From Aphanomyces cochlioides (lineage: Eukaryota; Oomycota; Saprolegniomycetes; Saprolegniales; Verrucalvaceae), in the NCBI GenBank assembly GCA_019828595.1, contig JAHQRK010000034.1:310001-374000 (forward strand): 64,000 nt of DNA. The letters run 5' to 3'. The notes under the pieces were generated by a model. It did not search any database. It saw nothing but the letters and a program-made list of their open reading frames with translations, and was not told the origin of the DNA. This document shows, one piece after another, positions 1-10,778 of this stretch. Position 1 is the stretch's first letter; every line of letters begins with the position of its first letter. Made by a program: the position numbers and the translations under genes.

Positions 1-1173
1 ATCTGCCTGGACTCGAAGACCTGCTCTACATCGACGCAAGACCAAGCCAATGTATTGGCTTCGCTTCACATCACGAAGTTGTCGCATTTGTTGACTCCAT
101 GTCAGCGAGTTTGGCCAGCTTCGATCTTGTTCGACAAAATCAACCGTGCCTTCCGCCAAGCCAATTTTGTCCCTCCAACGAAACAATGGATCTCAATCTT
201 GGTGACCAAGTTATCACGATTGTTTGAGATTGTTTCTGAAGAGGATGCTCCCGTGTTCCACTTGCCGACGCCAAGCTCTGAATGGATGGAATGGCACTGG
301 ATGATTTAACCTGACTCGAGTCCGATCTTGTTGGCGTTTGCGACTTCGAAATCGGCTAAGATCAGAGCTTCTCCAGCTGTCAGCTCGTCCATTCTTCCTA
401 CCAAGCATCTCAACCTGCCATCCAACTTTTACGAAGACCCCAAGCGCCTTACCCAACTTGCCGCCTTCCTCCAACCCGACCACATTCTCCCTCGATATGG
501 AGAGTTCATTTTCAAGACCCTTCTCCGCGCCAACGCCATGCAATATCTGTTTCAGTACCAAGACCCCAAGCCGACGTGTGTCTTCTGTCGTGTCAATGAG
601 ACGTACGAGCATTTCCTGTTCTCTTGTGGATATGGTCAATCTGTTTGGTATTTCTTCAAGGCGATCCAGCGACTGCTCGAGTGTTCCTTTCCGTCCACGT
701 GTCTGGAAATGTTCTACGAGACGCCCAAGCCGTCCGATGGATACTACATCCGTGGCTATCTGAAGATCTGGCCGATTGTCCGAGCCTGCGTGTATTATCA
801 AATATGCCTCCAACGTGCCGATCGCACCTTTCGACCCGACCTCACAGCGAAGAGTCCGATGGAAGTTGCCATTCATGCTGCCTCTTTGATCAAGCTACAT
901 CTACAACAGCTCCTGGTTGATCTCCCTCTCAAGAAGGGATACACCAAGGTATTCAATGTGCTCAAGCATCTATCTTCGGACCCCTGGTTACGTCAACGCG
1001 CCATTCCTGACAGCGTCGTTTCATGAGTGAGCTGACGGCTCACCACTTCATCTCCTGTTCAATGACCACTTTGCCATATTCTGTTTTCCAAGTTCTATTT
1101 ATACAGTACGAGGCAAATTAGTAAGTCATTAGGGCCTTTGCTCAAAAATAAGGTTAATGCAACTCATTTAACC
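1..1173 (+). mobile_element. 5'-truncated non-LTR retrotransposon, ORF2 3' part and 3' UTR
   Basis: The piece encodes the C-terminal part of ORF2, including the zinc-binding motif C-x2-C-x7-H-x4-C near 570-625, and ends at the TGA at 1024-1026. The 3' UTR runs to CTCATTTAACC at 1163-1173. Two lesions break the frame compared with the copy at 9.5-10.6 kb. One is an 11-nt deletion near position 22, and the other is a CAC codon changed to TAA at 307-309. Both lesions recur in the duplicate at 13.24-14.4 kb. The element 3' end abuts the 3' tail of an ORF1 sequence, so the join is not a simple insertion into unrelated DNA. Confidence 0.9.
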
Positions 1174-1866
1174 ATGAACGCCGACGAAATTGATCCCCTC
1201 GATTTGGAGGACGATCAACTCTAAGGCTTCTATCCCCTGCTTCAATCCATTTCAACCTCCCCTCTGACCCCTTCATTCTACTCATTTACATCTGTACTCG
1301 TGATGATTGACAACAACTTCTCCGATGTCCCAACTGAACTCGTGGACTGGGACCCACAAATCATCTCCCTCAACACCAATGGCTTCTCCAACAGTCATCG
1401 GTACATCCTCGACAAACTATCAAGTGTTCACGACGTTTCCTTTATCCAAGAAACCCGTTTCCGCACGCCAAGTCTCCACGACCGTGTTGCGTTCCATTGG
1501 CAACGCATCACAAACCACGAAGGCTCTTTGTTCTTTGAAGAGCCTTTTTACCCTGAAGTATCCACGTCGCCAGCCACTGGAGGTCTGGCTACGTTGATAC
1601 ATCCTCACTCTCCTTTGAAGAACGCCACTCAAGTCCCTCATGACAACCCAGTGCTTCGTGGTCGTTATCTACAAGTGCGATGTACTCTGGGTCCACTGAC
1701 AGTCGTTCTCCACAATATCTATGCGCCGGCAGCCTTCCAAGAACGAGCAAGTTACTTCGAAGAATTGCCACGCGACTTTCCTCCACATGCGCTCCACATT
1801 GTTGGAGGAGATTTCAACTGCACTCTCAACAAAGATTTGGATTCGTAGAGACCCAGTACCTCCACC
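1174..1866 (+). pseudogene. Retrotransposon fragment: ORF1 tail plus endonuclease N-terminus
   Basis: Positions 1174-1224 are the last 17 codons of ORF1. A spacer follows, then the start of ORF2 at 1303. The endonuclease shows the Asn motif in SLNTNGF, the QETR glutamate, NIYAP and the GGDFNC aspartate. It is then cut by the TAG at 1846-1848. At 1866 the fragment meets the 5' end of the next element. Confidence 0.88.
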
Positions 1867-1927
1867 ACTTCCGAATTTGCCTCGTACCCCTCAAGTCAAG
1901 AAGTTATTAAGTGCCGCCGCGCTCAAA

Positions 1928-4900
1928 ATGTCCAACGCCAACAGCTGTTCCGAGCTCCGTGAGACCAACACTCACGGAGTCACCATCATTCCAGGTATTG
2001 TATCACCTCACCCACTTTCGTCGTCCAATCAGGATGGCGGAAGTGGTGTGAGTAATGTCTCTACACCTAACCCTAGGGCCGAAGTGGAGGTCGAGTTCGA
2101 CCCCAATAGCGTCTCTGGAGACCAATCTGCGTCTCGCTCCACCAGCGCTTCACCTGGTGCTCCACTCGCCGGAGTTCCAGGGGGGGTCAACCTCAGTGGG
2201 TCAGTGGTTGACCCCCAGACCACTGTCGTTAACTTGTCTAGCGAAGCCCTCACTCAGGAGGGCGAACCACTGGGGCCTTGTGCCTGTGGTGGCTGCTTCC
2301 CTGGACTCCAATTGGAGTCGATCCCCAGTGAAGGCGGCGAGAAAACGGGGTCCATGCCAGCCCTAGAGGCTACGAGGCCCCCCCCTATGGGCACACCCTG
2401 CGGTTCTGTCTACTTCCCCCCAGGGGCCTCTTCGGAGGGGCGGGGGCGGTATCCCGATTTGGGTTCTCGCCGGAGCAATGGTGTACCCCAGTCACCGTGC
2501 TGCGGGGGGCATGGATTCCCCTTCCACCCCTGTCACTGGGGGTCTGGCCCCGGCCTTTCTCGTGACCAATGGGACTGAGCCAGCAGCCACCAACCGCGTC
2601 GCCCCCTGTGCTGAGCCTCCTAGAACGGGAGAGGAAGAAGAACAATCTCAAGAGGACGTGGATATGGTCTCTGGAGACGCCGAGGGGAAGGATTCTACTG
2701 AAACCGAGGCCTTAACCGACGAGGGAAATACTCAAATTCACTCGGAGGTTGATGGGTCAGGCGACATTAACGGCCAAGCGAAGCCGTGTGATACTTCTGG
2801 AGAAGTTATTCAAGAGGAACAATCGACAAACAAAGACAATGAACAGTCAAATCAAGACATTGTCGACAAATCCGTTGCTCAAGGAAATGGCGCTGTTGAC
2901 CCTCCTACCGCGGCAGACAAAATACAAGGCGATCAAGAGCAACAAAACGCTGAAAAGGCCAATCCATGGACGCAAAAGGCTCCCGGCAAGGATTCAGCTT
3001 CGACCAAGAAAGATGCCAAGCAAGGCAATGCCCCCAAAGGCGCGAAACACCGCAACACTGGTGCTCATACTATTGCCGATGACGATATTGCGCGATACGA
3101 GGTCATGGCGGACGCATTCTACAAAGACTCTGATGACATGGACGCCTTCATTGAAAACATTTTGCTCACCCACCAGTCCCAAGTGTACGAGCTCACAGTC
3201 AAGTTGGGCGAAGGCTACAAGGACTGGTCCGAAAAAGTCATCTGCGATCAATTTGTCAAGGAAAATCCTGGTCCGTTATGGGGCTCCAAATTTCCGAACA
3301 TTTTGATCCACAAGAAGAACCTACAGACCATTGTGATCTCAAGTTACAACTCGTCTACGTGCGTGGAAATGGGAGGCACAACGTTTCGACTTGGTGGCAA
3401 AGACTTCCTGGTTCCCAAGTACTCGCGTTATGGCAACAACTACTACGTTACGTTCAACAAGGTCAGTCACCCTTCGATGGCCAAGGCGATTGTCAAGAAA
3501 ATGGCTGCATTGACCAAGTCAGTGATAGCAGCATTCAACCCTACTGCTGGTCAGAACATCAAGTCGCCGCATTTGAGAGTCATTTTCAAGTCGCCTGCGC
3601 CTCCTGCAGTGCTGGTGCCAAAATCCGGCGACGCACTACGCGAAATCACCATTACGGATCCGTCGGGTCAGCCTTTTGTCGTCGTGTTTCAGCACAAGAT
3701 CGCTGCTCTGAACAAGACATTGCCTCCGTCGATTGTTTCACGACGTGCAGAGGCCAAGGCTGAAAAAGCGAAGGCAAAAGCGGCCAAGGCAGCGGCAAAA
3801 TCTCCTCCGTCAGGAGAAAAAGAACCTGAACATGATGGAGACGATCATGATCAAGACCCTGGAACAAATGCGGAAGGCGAGGCCGACTCAACTGAGGCAT
3901 CTGGAGATCGTCAAGATGAACAACCACAGTCAACAGCTCCTTCTGATGGCTCTGATGTCGATATGTCTGGTGACAGCGATCCCCCTAACAACAATGGACA
4001 AGACAAACAACAAGAAGATGTGGAAATGTCTACCAACGAATCGCCCGCTCTTGCTCCACCAAGTGAGCAGCCCAAGAACTCGCTGGACCTTCAATTGGTA
4101 ACGGGCTACCGGTCTGGACCAGCTCCAAAACGTACTTTGCCTTCGTCCCCACGTTTGGATCCCCTGCCGACATCCAACCGTTTTCATATCCTCGAAGAAG
4201 ACGACGTGGAACTCTCGTTTGAAGACTTTGCAGTGCCTCGAATTGTATTGGAAGATTCAAGTGCGCCACGCCCGAAAAAGACCAAAGGCAAAGCGAAGAA
4301 ACAACGACTTAACAAGTCTGCTGCAGCCCACCTCGAATTGGCGAAGAAGATCATTCGAGACAAGAAAGTCGAAGGCAGTATCACCGAATGTCAACGCATT
4401 TTGCGAGATGACCCTCAGCTCGTTGCACATGCTATGTACGCACAAGATGAAGACCTCAGTTTGTTTCAGTCGCTTGTTGCAACCAAGACTATTGAGCGCA
4501 AGATGGCTTTGTTAAAAGCTCAAGGCAAGCCTCACAACTACAAACATCACGTCAACTTCATGGCTCAATACAAGATTCACCCGTCAGAAATCTTGGAAGA
4601 ATTGACCACGTACATACCAGAGATCAAGCGCATCCTCTTTGCACTTGCTACGATTGACTTATTCCTCTCAAATCGGGCCCCAGACCTCTACACAAACTCG
4701 GAGGCACTGACTGTTCTATTGAACCAAGAAGCAACAAGATTGCCTGACACCAACTGCTTGACGGACTGGTCGCTGTTTGCTTTGATCGAAAACTTCAGCG
4801 ACAATCTCGAGAAGTTCACTTTGCCGGCTCCCGTCTTGTCGGCCATCTCGATGCTCAAAAGCATCACCAACAATTACCACATCGACGAGCTCTGCAGCAA

Positions 4901-4964
4901 AGCTCACCACTCCATGAACGCCGACGAAATTGATCCCCTCGATTTGGAGGACGATCAACTCTAA
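1928..4964 (+). pseudogene. Retrotransposon ORF1 (gag-like), copy A, frameshifted
   Basis: ORF1 starts at ATG 1928 (MSNANSCSEL) and stops at 4962-4964. A 2-nt deletion (AT) near 2507 breaks the frame compared with the intact stretches at 10.8-12.8 kb and 15.7 kb. Repaired length would be about 1,012 aa. The N-terminal third is rich in Gly, Pro, Glu and Asp. The central region, about 1.2 kb from the MADAFYKDS segment, is the best-conserved part across copies. A Lys/Ala-rich stretch and an acidic region follow, and then a helical-looking C-terminus ending DLEDDQL. I see no CCHC zinc knuckle. In non-LTR elements ORF1 normally binds the element RNA; that role is assumed here from position alone. 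Confidence 0.85.
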
Positions 4965-5019
4965 GGCTTCTATCCCCTGCTTCAATCCATTTCAACCTCC
5001 CCTCTCCCCCTCCATTCTA

Positions 5020-6552
5020 CAGTGGTGGAAGTAATGATATGCCAGTGTGGTTTATCACTCGCAGCTATCGATAAATCAACTCAATAACTAAATGAATGAT
5101 ACACAGTGGTGAATTGATCATACACAAGCGAGGAAAGTACTTGCGGCACCAACAACTTCAGTTTTCACCGAGCAACACGCACGAATGTATAAAGGCCAAA
5201 GAAAAAATGATATGCCAGTCACAACGAAAATGTTGATTAGTACTTAATCTTTGAACCACGACTAGCTACAACCATTTCGCATCGCCTAGTCATGCTATCA
5301 ACGAGTTTCTTCAACAAAGAAAGTCGATCTCATCCCAAACTCGACGGATGCAAGCCTTCAGATCCGCCTTGTTCGAAAATTGTCGTTTTCCGTTGTCGTA
5401 AACTCTTCGGGACATAATCCCCCATAAGTTCTCGATCGGATTTAAGTCCGGAGACTTAGCTGGCCACTTGATGGTTTCAATCGAGACATGGGGCTCCGCA
5501 AACCATTCCGAAACTGACTTCGCCGTGTGAATCGAGGCGTTGTCTTGTTGGAAACGAAAGTCATTCCCGTGATGGAAATGAGCAAACGGCAGCAAAAAAT
5601 TGGAAAGCGTATCGATATACCCTTCCGAATCTTGCTTGCCTTCAAGGAAGACAAGATCAGACTTGCCTTTGGAGCTAAATGCTCCCCAAACCATGACACC
5701 CCCACCGCCATTCTGGCGCTTCGAGAAGTGCTCACGGCGGCGAGACAGGTCTGCCCAGTAATAATTGAAACCATCCGGTCCGTCGAGGTTCCATTTCTTC
5801 TCGTCGGACCAGATGATCTCATTGAACTGGTCAGCCCAGTCCCGCGCCTCAGACGCCCAAAGCACACGGGCTTTTTTGTGGACTGGACTCATCATCGGCA
5901 CAGCAAGTCGCTTCTTGAACTTGAGTCTGCAGCTCTTGTTGAGGAGCTGACAGACTCGATGAGGTCCAACTGGAAGAGAATGGCGCTTGATTAGTTCTGC
6001 AGCAGTGTACTTTCCAGTACACGCTGCTCGAATCATTCGGCGGTGGAGGGCGTCGTCGACAGTTGGGCGGCGGCCTGTTGATCGGGCCGTTCCATACGAC
6101 CCAGGATCACGTAGGAAGCCTCGCACACAACCACGAGATCGTTTGATCTCGTTGGTTATGTACGAGATTGTTTTGCCTTCACGGCGGAGCACGAGAATTT
6201 CGATCTTCTCGTCGTCCGTCAAAGGGTCGCCTTCGGGCATGAGCTGAGACCTAGATTGATTGCTCACATGAGGGCAAGGATTTGGGTCATCAGCGTACCA
6301 GTTGTGGTGCGTGAGTCTTGAGTTGAACGAGTCAAAACAGCAAATGAGCAAAAGTGGCATATGATTATTTCCCGCTTAAAAATCTATTCCCGCCATTTTC
6401 GCGCCTATCTGTCCACCTGAGTGCGCGGGAATGTCAGCTGAAGCCAGTACAAACTAGTTGCTTTGATTGGTGCAAACTTCTCGTTTTAATAACCAATCAA
6501 AACATCAATATAGCTGGATTTGCAGGGTGGCATATCATTACTTCCACCACTG
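5020..6552 (-). mobile_element. Tc1/mariner DNA transposon, copy 1
   Basis: The 1,533-bp element has 25-bp perfect terminal inverted repeats beginning CAGTGGTGGAAGTAATGAT at 5020-5044 and 6528-6552. TA is duplicated on both sides (5018-5019 and 6553-6554). The empty target (ATTCTACTCATTT) is visible at about 25,552-25,564, so the insertion boundaries are exact. A subterminal copy of the inner repeat half (ATGATATGCCAGT) lies near 5,207. The element sits 55 nt after the ORF1 stop of retrotransposon copy A and separates ORF1 from ORF2. Confidence 0.95.
5311..6240 (-). CDS. Tc1/mariner transposase
   Basis: The reading frame codes for a DDE transposase of about 309 aa if started at the ATG at 6240 (MPEGDPLTDDEK). 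The frame stays open 40 codons further to an ATG at 6360, but that extension does not look like family sequence. An N-terminal helix-turn-helix region (EIKRSRGCVRGFL) is followed by the catalytic core. Its residues are Asp in WSDEKKW, Asp in FQQDNASIH and Glu in SPDLNPIENLWG. Thirty-six residues separate the second Asp and the Glu, against 34 in classic Tc1. The enzyme would cut and paste the element at TA sites. No stop or frameshift is present, so the gene may be functional. Confidence 0.93.
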   Translation of the reverse strand: MPEGDPLTDDEKIEILVLRREGKTISYITNEIKRSRGCVRGFLRDPGSYGTARSTGRRPTVDDALHRRMIRAACTGKYTAAELIKRHSLPVGPHRVCQLLNKSCRLKFKKRLAVPMMSPVHKKARVLWASEARDWADQFNEIIWSDEKKWNLDGPDGFNYYWADLSRRREHFSKRQNGGGGVMVWGAFSSKGKSDLVFLEGKQDSEGYIDTLSNFLLPFAHFHHGNDFRFQQDNASIHTAKSVSEWFAEPHVSIETIKWPAKSPDLNPIENLWGIMSRRVYDNGKRQFSNKADLKACIRRVWDEIDFLC

Positions 6553-6576
6553 TACTCATTTTCATCTGTACTCGTG

Positions 6577-9500
6577 ATGATTGACAACAACTTCTCCGAT
6601 GTCCCAACTGAACTCGTGGACCGGGACCCACAAATCATCTCCCTCAACACCAATGGCTTCTCCAACAGTCATCGGTACATCCTCGACAAACTATCAAGTG
6701 TTCACGACGTTTCCTTTATCCAAGAAACCCGTTTCCGCACGCCAAGTCTCCACGACCGTGTTGCGTTCCATTGGCAACGCATCACAAACCACGAAGGCTC
6801 TTTGTTCTTTGAAGAGCCTATTTACCCTGAAGTATCCACGTCGCCAGCCACTGGAGGTCTGGCTACGTTGATACATCCTCACTCTCCTTTGAAGAACACC
6901 ACTCAAGTCCCTCATGACAACCCAGTGCTTCGTGGTCGTTATCTACAAGTGCGATGTACTCTGGGTCCACTGACAGTCGTTCTCCACAATATCTATGCGC
7001 CGGCAGCCTTCCAAGAACGAGCAAGTTACTTCGAAGAATTGCCACGCGACTTTCCTCCACATGCGCTCCACATTGTTGGAGGAGATTTCAACTGCACTCT
7101 CAACAAAGATTTGGATTCGTAGAGACCCAGTACCTCCACCATGGCCGGCACCCTTCAACTGGAACAATGGATGCACAGTTTGTCTCTGGTGGATCTGTTT
7201 CGCCGTCAAAACCCCGTGGCACGAGCCTTCACAAGTCCCACACTCACCAACCGACTTGACTACATCTTTTGTTCGTCCACCTTGGCGGGTCTTCGTCATT
7301 GGAAGGCGACGCACATGCCACACGTTCCACAGGCTGACCACGTGGCTTGTCGTATCATCACAAAGCGTCAAACATTGCGCCATGGCTCTGGATCATGGAA
7401 AGCTCCAACTTGGCTACTTCGTCTACCACGAGCGGCCGAGATTGTTCATGGATGTCTGGATCGATTTTTGGACAAGTCTCCAACATTCCACAATATCTCC
7501 AAGGCCTATGACATGCTGGTCAATGATATCCGCTCCCAACTCAAAGAATTCCATTCTCAACGATTGGAGAAACAACGTCTGCCGTTGAAGAAGTTAGCTG
7601 TCGAGATCGCTTCGCTTTTGCAAGTCCCCAACATGCGTCAAGATTCAGTGCTGGTGGATCGAGTGCGAGACCTTCAAAAGCAAATTCACGAGCTGCAAGA
7701 TCGAGACAAGCAGTTTCGTCAAGACCAGGCGTTCCAACTTCACTTGTACAAAGCAGAGCGCTCGTCCAAGTTCCACTTCATGTCCCCTGTCCCTACCCCC
7801 TTGAAGAAGACAGTCTTCAAAGAGTTGGTGGATGTCAATGGAAATGTTGTCTCCAATCAACAAGGCATGTCTGACGTCCTGGTCGACTACTACAAGGACT
7901 TGTTTGCAGCTCCCGACGTGCAGCGATCTGGAGACGAAGTGTCGTCATTTCTGACCCCATTGACTCGACACAAGCAACTGCCAGAGCAAGCCCAGAAAGA
8001 GCTGTCGGCTCCCTTGCGCGCCAACGAGTTCTATCATGCTATTCGACACAGCAGTTCGAACTCAGCGCCTGGTCCCAACGCTCTGCCATTCGAAGTCCTC
8101 AAACTTGCACCTCACAAGTGGTCGTTGGTATTGGAGCTGCTATTCACACACCAGCTCCATTCTCACCCTCGCTTGACTCCCATGCAACTTGTCAGTACGC
8201 TGGTGTTGCTGCACAAGAAAGGCCCCAAGTCACAAGCCAAGAACTATCGGCCCATTAGCCTACTCAACACGGATGTGAAAATCCTGACGAGTATTCTGGC
8301 TTATCGACTCCAGCGCCACATTCGACACATCATCCACCCGGACCAGCAAGGCTTTATCCGTCGAAGCAATATCCAAACCAATATTGCACGACTGGATGAC
8401 ATGCTGCACCACATCAAACTACACAGTTCGTCCTCGATGGTGGCACTGCTTGACTTTGAGAAAGCTTTTGATCGCGTGGACCACGCGTACTTGCTCCTCG
8501 TCCTCCGTCACTATGGCTTTCCCGAAACCTTTGTTGACATGGTTCGCGTACTGTACTCGGGCCGCAAGTCTCGCATCTTGGTGAACGGCTTCTTGTCCAA
8601 GCCAGTTCACATCTCACGCGGTGTGTTGCAAGGTGATCCACTGTCGCCACTTCTGTTTGTGATCGCTTTGGAACCGATGTGCCAACTCCTACGGCAACAC
8701 TCCAACTATGGCATCAAGTGTGGGGATCGCTACCACACTGGGAGTTACTTTGCCGACGACTCGCAACTCTATGCGGCAAATGAGACGTGCCTCCACCGGC
8801 AGCTTGCATTGGTTCAAACCTTTTGCGACAAGTCTGGTTTCCGACTCAACGTAGACAAGACCCAAATTCTGACCTACAGCCAGTTGAATGGGAACCTTGC
8901 CTCACTACAAGTTACTTCCGACAGTCCCGTGAAGGCTCTTGGTATCTTGGTCGCGCCCAATCTTTCTCCATTGGCACATTTCAATTACGTGTTTGAGAAG
9001 TTTGTGGCTCGCTTGTCTTTGTGGCTCTACAAGGCTCGAACCATGGCCGGAAAAGTCACTATCCTGCACAGCATATGTCTGCCTGTGTTATGGTACCAAC
9101 TGGCTTTTGTCCCTGCCGACAAAGACCTGGCCAAAAAGATCGACAAGGCCATGCTTCAATTTATGCATGGTGAAGAAATCAACCCATCCTCCTCTGTCCA
9201 TGGCCTCCGTTTGATCAAAAAGGAGATCATATTCATGCCGAAGAAGTCCGGTGGCTTAGGCCTGCACCATGTACTTGCTTTATGGCAACAACACAACCGC
9301 TCTGTCATGATCAGATGCATTCAAGCCATCACCACCCCACCCCGCAAGTCTGCCATGTCCGCCTGGATTACGCCGGGCTATACTCTCCTCGAGAAGGCTT
9401 TTCATCCATGGGGTTCCCCCCGAGATCTCCTCTTGGCAAATGGCTCTTCTGCATTCATCAGACAACTGTACAAGAATCCCAATATCACTCCAATGTGGAA

Positions 9501-10631
9501 AGCCTTATGAGTAGCTGGTTTGAATCCCGCTGGACTCCGTACGGCTGTCCAAATCACATCTCATCTTTGGATGTTCCCCTTTGGCACAACTCGTATCTGC
9601 CTGGACTCGAAGACCTATACGATCAGTGCTCTACATCGACGCAAGACCAAGCCAATGTATTGGCGTCGCTTCACATCACGAAGTTGTCGCATTTGTTGAC
9701 TCCGTGTCAGCGAGTTTGGCCAGCTTCGATCTTGTTCGACAAAATCAACCGTGCCTGCCGCCAAGCCAATTTTGTCCCTCCAACGAAACAATGGATCTCA
9801 ATCTTGGTGACCAAGTTATTACGATTGTTTGAGATTGTTTCTGAAGAGGATGCTCCCGTGTTCCACTTGCCGACGCCAAGCTCTGAATGGATGGAATGGC
9901 ACTGGATGATTCACCCTGACTCGAGTCCGATCTTGTTGGCGCTTGCGACTTCGAAATCGGCTAAGATCAGAGCTTCTCCAGCTGTCAGCTCGTCCATTCT
10001 TCCTACCAAGCATCTCAACCTGCCATCCAACTTTTACGAAGACCCCAAGCGCCTTACCCAACTTGCCGCCTTCCTCCAACCCGACCACATTCTCCCTCGA
10101 TATGGAGAGTTCATTTTCAAGACCCTTCTCCGCGCCAACGCCATGCAATATCTGTTTCAGTACCAAGACCCCAAGCCGACGTGTGTCTTCTGTCGTGTCA
10201 ATGAGACGTACGAGCATTTCCTGTTCTCTTGTGGATATGGTCAATCTGTTTGGTATTCCTTCAAGACAATCCAGCGACTGCTCGAGTGTTCCTTTCCGTC
10301 CACGTGTCTGGAAATGTTCTACGAGACGCCCAAGCCGTCCGATGGATACTACATCCGTGGCTATCTGAAGATCTGGCCGATTGTCCGAGCCTGCGTGTAT
10401 TATCAAATATGGCTCCAACGTGCCGATCGCACCTTTCGACCCGACCTCACAGCGAAGAGTCCGATGGAAGTTGCCATTCATGCTGCCTCTTTGATCAAGC
10501 TACATCTACAACAGCTCCTGGTTGACCTCCCTCTCAAGAAGGGATACACCAAGGTATTCAATGTGCTCAAGCATCTATCTTCGGACCCCTGGTTACGTCA
10601 ACACGCCATTCCTGACAGCGTCGTTTCATGA
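6577..10631 (+). pseudogene. Retrotransposon ORF2 (endonuclease/reverse transcriptase), copy A
   Basis: ORF2 starts at ATG 6577 and would encode about 1,350 aa. The endonuclease comes first (NTNGF, QETR, NIYAP, GGDFNC, then NRLDYIF and the QADH histidine). The reverse transcriptase palm follows, with LLDFEKAFDRVDH, GVLQGDPLSPLLF and the FADD catalytic pair near 8,751-8,762. A C-terminal C-x2-C-x7-H-x4-C motif lies near 10,180. Two lesions are present. TAG at 7120-7122 sits between the endonuclease Asp and His motifs. A 1-nt loss near 9507 shifts the frame before the zinc motif. An in-frame ATG in a strong context (CCTCCACCATGGCC) lies 18 nt after the TAG. Confidence 0.9.
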
Positions 10632-10778
10632 GTGAGCTGACGGCTCACCACTTCATCTCCTGTTCAATGACCACTTTGCCATATTCTGTTCTCCAAGTTC
10701 TATTTATACAGTACGAGGCAAATTAGTAAGTCATTAGGGCCTTTGCTCAAAAATAAGGTTAATACAACTCATTTAACC

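Larger units (their letters stand above)
1867..10778 (+). mobile_element. Full-length bicistronic non-LTR retrotransposon, copy A
   Basis: The copy has a complete 5' end (ACTTCCGAATTTGCC), a short 5' UTR, ORF1, a spacer, ORF2, a 3' UTR and the 3' end CTCATTTAACC. Without the mariner insertion it is about 7.4 kb. I see no target-site duplication: the left flank is ORF2 sequence ending ACCTCCACC, and the right flank is inverted ORF1. The endonuclease/RT/zinc-motif order fits the AP-endonuclease class of non-LTR elements. I cannot name the clade without a tree. This copy is inactive as written, because ORF1 is frameshifted and ORF2 carries a TAG and a frameshift. Confidence 0.88.

Noticed and set aside
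214..876. 220-codon minus-strand frame recurring in every ORF2 copy
   Set aside because: It lies antisense to the conserved C-terminal zinc-motif region of ORF2. Its persistence follows from ORF2 codon bias, and it has no independent start or motif.
1081..1173. Possible promoter or LTR at the repeated 3' UTR
   Set aside because: The sequence occurs only at element 3' ends and is never duplicated at the 5' end. A nested copy with TSD and 5' truncation shows a non-LTR mechanism.
2385..2651. Arg/Gly-rich frames in the G/C-rich part of ORF1
   Set aside because: They arise from poly-G/C composition on the antisense strand and change with each indel between copies.
5527..5994. Plus-strand reading frame opposite the mariner transposase
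   Set aside because: It is the complement of a conserved DDE transposase and has no domain of its own; the copy at 18,764 is the same shadow.
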